Source: Larkinella terrae (GTDB taxonomy: Bacteria > Bacteroidota > Bacteroidia > Cytophagales > Spirosomataceae). Taken from it: a stretch of DNA of 64,000 nt. Below, in pieces: positions 60,708 through 64,000 of the stretch (its first letter is position 1; every line of letters starts with the position of its first letter). The notes under the pieces were generated by a model. The model was given only the letters and a program-made list of their open reading frames with translations, was not told the DNA's origin and did not search any database. The stretch spans positions 62,001 to 126,000 of the forward strand of contig NZ_WJXZ01000013.1 in the NCBI RefSeq assembly GCF_009668025.1. Reading direction: 5' to 3'. Position numbers and translations under genes: made by a program.

Positions 60708-61244
60708 ATGAAAGACTTGGTTAGAATGAGAACTTCGCTTAAGGAAGAAATCGAGCGTATTCTCAACGAACAAATAAAAATGGAAGCCCATTCATCCGCT
60801 ATTTATCTGGCAATGGCTGCCTGGTGTGATCGTAATGGTTTTGACTTTAGCGCCGGTTATTTTTATAAACAATCGAACGAAGAACGGAACCACATGCTGA
60901 AACTTTTCAATTACGTTTCGGATATGGGTGGCCACGCAATCTCTCCCGAAATCACCAATGTCCCGCAGGAATTTAACGGTTTCCGGGATGTGTTCGAACT
61001 GGCTTTGCAACAGGAAATTGCCGTCAGTAATTCGATCAACCGTATTGTAGGAACCGCCCGTCAGCTGAACGACTTCGCAACGGATCAGTTCATGCAATGG
61101 TTTGTGAAAGAGCAGATTGAAGAAGAATATGTAGCACGCCGGGCCATTGAATTATTCGATGTAATTGGCGAAGAAGGCGTCGGCCGTTATATGATTGACA
61201 AGGCCATTCCGAAAATTTCGTACGGCGATGTTGAAGCCCAATAA
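60708..61244 (+). CDS. ftnA: Ferritin (bacterial non-haem type)
   Basis: 178 residues; a four-helix-bundle iron-storage protein. The ferroxidase residues can be placed: Glu in EEIERILNEQIKMEAHSSAI, Glu-Glu-His in KQSNEERNHMLKLFN, then Glu in LQQEIAVSNSINRI and EEEYVARRAIELFD. No haem-type Met as in bacterioferritin is evident, so ferritin (Ftn) is preferred. The gene is followed by a terminator at 61288-61321. It stores iron and limits oxidative damage in the cytoplasm. Confidence 0.94.
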   Translation: MKDLVRMRTSLKEEIERILNEQIKMEAHSSAIYLAMAAWCDRNGFDFSAGYFYKQSNEERNHMLKLFNYVSDMGGHAISPEITNVPQEFNGFRDVFELALQQEIAVSNSINRIVGTARQLNDFATDQFMQWFVKEQIEEEYVARRAIELFDVIGEEGVGRYMIDKAIPKISYGDVEAQ

Positions 61245-61287
61245 GTAAGAAACTCACTACTCATTATAGCTTATTTTATTAATTGGA

Positions 61288-61321
61288 GAAACCCGGATTT
61301 AAACCATCCGGGTTTCTTTTT
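61288..61321 (+). terminator. Rho-independent terminator of the ferritin gene
   Basis: GAAACCCGGAT (61288-61298) and ATCCGGGTTTC (61306-61316) pair exactly around 7 nt and are followed by a T run. Confidence 0.85.
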
Positions 61322-61378
61322 TATAGACCAAACCGAATTCATAAAACCGGTATTTTAAAAGTAGAATTTGCTTACTTT

Positions 61379-61741
61379 TTACCATTGCTGAATAATGACA
61401 CCAAGCTGCTTATCCATTAAAGCGAATTCTCGCGCGCCCCAGGGCCGGAGGGTAACTTTGTTTAGATTGGGATGAAGAAATTCCGGGAAGGATGAAGCGA
61501 TCTTTTTGTAAACCGCTTCGATATCATCGGTTACTAATCTAAACTCAGGATTATGTTCCTGCGCCAACGCTTTGTTTTCAAAAAGATTGATACGAAGACC
61601 ATCTTTTTCAAGGACGCAAAATGGATGGTCCGTGTTCAACTCGTTATGCCCGATCGTAAATTCGAGGCAATCGACAAATAATTTTAAAGCCTCATTGATA
61701 TCCGCGTAAAACACGTTCGGCACCAGTTTGGTAAAGTTCAT
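61379..61741 (-). CDS. VOC-superfamily (glyoxalase/bleomycin-resistance-like) protein
   Basis: 120 residues with a beta-alpha-beta-beta-beta VOC fold: LVPNVFYADINEALKLFVDC, FCVLEKDGLRINLFENKA, RLVTDDIEAVYKKI and the closing LRPWGAREFALMDKQLGVII. Metal ligands of VOC enzymes are only partly recognisable (Glu in AREFALMD). Could be a resistance, dioxygenase or isomerase-type protein. 12 bp downstream of the GH13-like gene on the same strand, so it probably shares its mRNA. Confidence 0.82.
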   Translation of the reverse strand: MNFTKLVPNVFYADINEALKLFVDCLEFTIGHNELNTDHPFCVLEKDGLRINLFENKALAQEHNPEFRLVTDDIEAVYKKIASSFPEFLHPNLNKVTLRPWGAREFALMDKQLGVIIQQW

Positions 61742-61753
61742 CGCGATAAAATT

Positions 61754-63757
61754 TTAAACGATTTTATAAATCCGGCAAGCCCCGGGATTTAGCCGGGGTA
61801 AGCCGCTGGTTCCCGAACTGACCGTTCCCAGGTGAGTTTCATTCTCCACGGTTGTATCCAAAATCAAGGTCAGGCGTTCCGCAATGACGGAGTGTAAAGG
61901 CAAAAAAATGGGGTCTGCGGATTGCACCTGGTTCAAATTGACCAAAAATACATAGCTCGGATTAGCTTGCTGCGTCCAGGCTATAACGGATTGAAAGCCA
62001 ATGGATTCAGGCGGAGTTAGCCAATGGGCAGGTTGTTCAGAAACCGCCGGATCCATTTGATCGGCCAGCAGCCGGAGTTGCAGAATGGTCTGAAACTGTT
62101 CGGCGTTTTGCCCCCACCGAAATGGCCCGTGCGTCACTTTATCGGTTTCGGAATCATCCTGAATGCTGAATACGTATAGTTTGCTGTATTCTTCGTTGGC
62201 ACCCCGCTGCCCATGAAGGTTTCTGACTTCAAAGCCCAACCCAACGTAGCTCGGTAAGTCATTTAAAAACAAAGCTATAAAGTAGCGGGCTATGTTGCCG
62301 GTTCGGTAAAAACCGTCGAATCGGGGGTCGTCTTTGTCCGCCGTCATTACGGTAAAGTTCGGTTTAAACCGGCGGTTTTCGGCAAGATGCAGGTATTCCC
62401 GGAAACGAGTCAGAAACTCGGACGAGTTGAAAACCGTAGACTGTAAATCCCCCAGGGTCGTCTCGGCTTCAATGGCTTCCAGATGGGCAACTTCATCGCC
62501 GTAGCCCATCGTATCGGGAGGAGCCAGAAACGTCTCGGCAAAAAAGCCAAAATACAGAACGCCCTGCGTCTGAATATACCGCTTGATCGTCCTTAGCGGA
62601 TCATAAAAATCGACAACCTGAGCCGGAACTCCACCGGGCCGCATTTGAACGTGCGCCATATCGCCCCGCATGAAATCGAAATGATACTGCTGCTGGCAGT
62701 CGAAATAGTGGTGGCAAACATATGCCCAAGCTTCCGAATTGGGTTCATCGAAATCCAGCTCGCCGTTATGATCGTCATGCTTGGAATGAAAAAATTTATA
62801 CCGCGCCAACGGCCCGAAAACCCGCGACATGGGCTGCGGCTCCCGAAAACCGTATTCGTACCATTTCTGGCCATACTCATCGACCACAAACCCATCCGGT
62901 TTGCTGTACAAACCCCTATAAGGCGGTGCCATAGTCATCGGTACGGTTTCAAAACCGCGTTCCACCAGGTACTTGATAAGCGACAAGCGTCGTTCCAACC
63001 GACCGTGGTAATCACGAACTTCGCCGAAAAGCGCTTCCGGGGTAAACGGGACATCGCCGGTAAAATACCAGTGTTTGGTCCCCCACTCTTTGATCGCCAG
63101 TTTTACCTGCTGGCAAACCGATTCGGACGTGTCGATCAGAACCGGGCCGTCCCGCCGGACCCATTCAAAAAGCTCGGGTTCACAGAGCACCATTTCCGAA
63201 AACCGGTCGGTATGCGGAATCACGTCCATGCCCACCGTCCGGCCCATCAGATGCAGCAGATTAACTACCACTTTCAACTGCTTTTCCGGCGAATCCAGGT
63301 GATTGAAAATCTGAAACAGATCGTCGCTGAAGAACTCCGGGTTCAGGTTCCAGCTAATCATGCCGTACAAGCTCCCCACCACGCCCGGCTCCCAAATCGG
63401 CAGAAAATGAATGCTGTCGTGACGGGCCGGCAACGTCAGAGTGTAGTTAACGACATTCCAGAAGGTTCCGATGGTTCGAACATTTACGCCCACCATCTTA
63501 CTGGATTTCAACCAGTTCGCATCAATCTCTTTTCCAACCGGACTCGGGACGGTGTACTCCGGATTCAGTGCCAGTTGAATAGCGGCAAACCCAAACCGCT
63601 TCGCCAGAATGTCCAGCGTCTGATACACCGGAAACTGAACGGCATCTTCCGGCAATAAATGAGGTATGAATGACTGCCGACCGGTTTGGTAAGCGTCGAT
63701 GTAGGCGGCAAAATTTTGCAGCCAGTCGCTTCGGAAGTTTTGAAACGTCGTCGACAT
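61754..63757 (-). CDS. Divergent GH13-like (alpha-amylase superfamily) protein
   Basis: 667 residues. A TIM-barrel with GH13-like landmarks: GMDVIPHTDRF (Asp178, His182) in place of motif I, DFMRGDMAH (Arg364, Asp366 nucleophile) as motif II and FGFFAETF (Glu408 acid/base) as motif III. The usual motif IV 'NHD' is not seen. A C-terminal beta-rich domain follows from about 560. No signal peptide, so cytoplasmic. Substrate is unknown; a glycan- or glycogen-related enzyme is possible but unproven. Operon with a VOC gene. It may have a very short leader (see promoter at 63762). Confidence 0.75.
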   Translation of the reverse strand: MSTTFQNFRSDWLQNFAAYIDAYQTGRQSFIPHLLPEDAVQFPVYQTLDILAKRFGFAAIQLALNPEYTVPSPVGKEIDANWLKSSKMVGVNVRTIGTFWNVVNYTLTLPARHDSIHFLPIWEPGVVGSLYGMISWNLNPEFFSDDLFQIFNHLDSPEKQLKVVVNLLHLMGRTVGMDVIPHTDRFSEMVLCEPELFEWVRRDGPVLIDTSESVCQQVKLAIKEWGTKHWYFTGDVPFTPEALFGEVRDYHGRLERRLSLIKYLVERGFETVPMTMAPPYRGLYSKPDGFVVDEYGQKWYEYGFREPQPMSRVFGPLARYKFFHSKHDDHNGELDFDEPNSEAWAYVCHHYFDCQQQYHFDFMRGDMAHVQMRPGGVPAQVVDFYDPLRTIKRYIQTQGVLYFGFFAETFLAPPDTMGYGDEVAHLEAIEAETTLGDLQSTVFNSSEFLTRFREYLHLAENRRFKPNFTVMTADKDDPRFDGFYRTGNIARYFIALFLNDLPSYVGLGFEVRNLHGQRGANEEYSKLYVFSIQDDSETDKVTHGPFRWGQNAEQFQTILQLRLLADQMDPAVSEQPAHWLTPPESIGFQSVIAWTQQANPSYVFLVNLNQVQSADPIFLPLHSVIAERLTLILDTTVENETHLGTVSSGTSGLPRLNPGACRIYKIV

Positions 63758-63761
63758 ACCG

Positions 63762-63769
63762 CAAATGTA
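63762..63769 (-). promoter_or_regulatory. Promoter -7 element very close to the GH13-like start codon
   Basis: TACATTTG on the minus strand ends 5 bp before the ATG at 63757, so transcription could begin at or just around the start codon (near-leaderless). No clear -33. Confidence 0.4.
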
Positions 63770-63883
63770 GGACGGTTTTTCAAACTCTCCACCGTTAAAT
63801 GGATTTAGTTTAACAGGCTATTTTGTTTATATATATTTACCAAATCCAATTAAAAATAAGCGACTTACAAATTGAACGGCGGC

Positions 63884-64000
63884 ATGGGGGTGATCATTAT
63901 TGGGGGAGGTTTGGCGGGTTTGGTCAGCGGCCTGGAGCTGGCCCGGGCTGGTCATCCGGTGACGATCATTGAGCGAAAAACCTACCCGTTTCACAAGGTC
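63884..64000 (+). CDS. NAD(P)/FAD-dependent oxidoreductase, N-terminal start (partial)
   Basis: Only the first 39 residues are inside the window. MGVIIIGGGLAGLVSGLELA is the Rossmann GxGxxG FAD-binding turn, followed by TIIERKTYPFHKV, seen in geranylgeranyl-reductase/halogenase-like flavoenzymes where a Cys-Gly-Glu segment usually comes next. Such oxidoreductases often belong to flexirubin/aryl-polyene or lipid pathways in Bacteroidota, but the rest of the gene is needed. Divergent from the GH13-like gene with 126 bp between. Confidence 0.8.
   Translation, partial: MGVIIIGGGLAGLVSGLELARAGHPVTIIERKTYPFHKV

Noticed and set aside
62645-63658. Plus-strand open frame of 337 codons
   Set aside because: Antisense to the GH13-like gene; composition (His, Arg, Gln-rich) is typical of a reversed coding strand.
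1-64000. tRNA, rRNA, CRISPR arrays, transposases, prophage genes
   Set aside because: Intergenic regions were read for cloverleaf-like segments, regularly spaced repeats and IS-type genes; none was found.

Overview
The window is chromosomal DNA of a Bacteroidota bacterium, most likely order Cytophagales (Spirosoma/Larkinella-like). This is inferred from families typical of the phylum (DUF5686, DUF1599, MauE/DoxX BT_3928-like, DUF5683, Wzi, PycTM, PVC-type haem protein), from TTG-N19/20-TAnnTTTG promoters, from the near absence of Shine-Dalgarno sites and from a base composition near 50% GC. Genes are dense on both strands. I see no rRNA, tRNA, CRISPR array, transposase or prophage gene.

Left part (1-15.4 kb): the 3' end of a class III nucleotide cyclase converges on a three-gene minus-strand operon. 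In transcription order the operon encodes an HD phosphohydrolase fused to a PycTM (Pycsar effector-type) membrane domain, an SdiA-regulated-type propeller lipoprotein, and a metallophosphoesterase / kinase-like / outer-membrane barrel fusion. Next come a DUF5686 outer-membrane protein, two FKBP-type isomerases, proS, a Tyr/Gly/Ser-rich lipoprotein, a FadL-like barrel and an orphan ECF sigma factor.

15.4-32.9 kb: a complete tolC-mexA-mexB-type RND efflux operon, aroK, a DoxX/MauE protein, DUF1599, folP and cdaA (c-di-AMP synthase), a Wzi-like capsule protein, glf, an HtrA-like protease without a signal peptide, and rtcB divergent from a WYL regulator with a palindromic operator candidate between them.

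33-48.2 kb: two paralogous VCBS/FG-GAP proteins flank a large PVC-type haem lipoprotein, with a MITE/REP-like palindrome inside the cluster. Then an rRNA methyltransferase, a zinc phospholipase C-like protein, a Dabb protein, rpsT, radC, hisB followed by an unannotated 32-residue membrane peptide, and a NYN-cold-shock fusion translationally coupled to pabB.

48.2-64 kb: a DEAD-box helicase with a long leader that can form mutually exclusive hairpins, a cytochrome / copper-monooxygenase fusion, a methyltransferase, apaG, ung, and the operon parA-parB-DUF5683-dapB-lepB. The right end has a radical SAM/SPASM protein, a ferritin, a VOC protein, a divergent GH13-like protein and the start of an FAD oxidoreductase.

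Most notable: the left-edge HD-PycTM operon, the helicase leader switch, the recurrent low-complexity palindromes at gene ends, and a roughly 20-fold excess of the heptamer AAAACCG/CGGTTTT.
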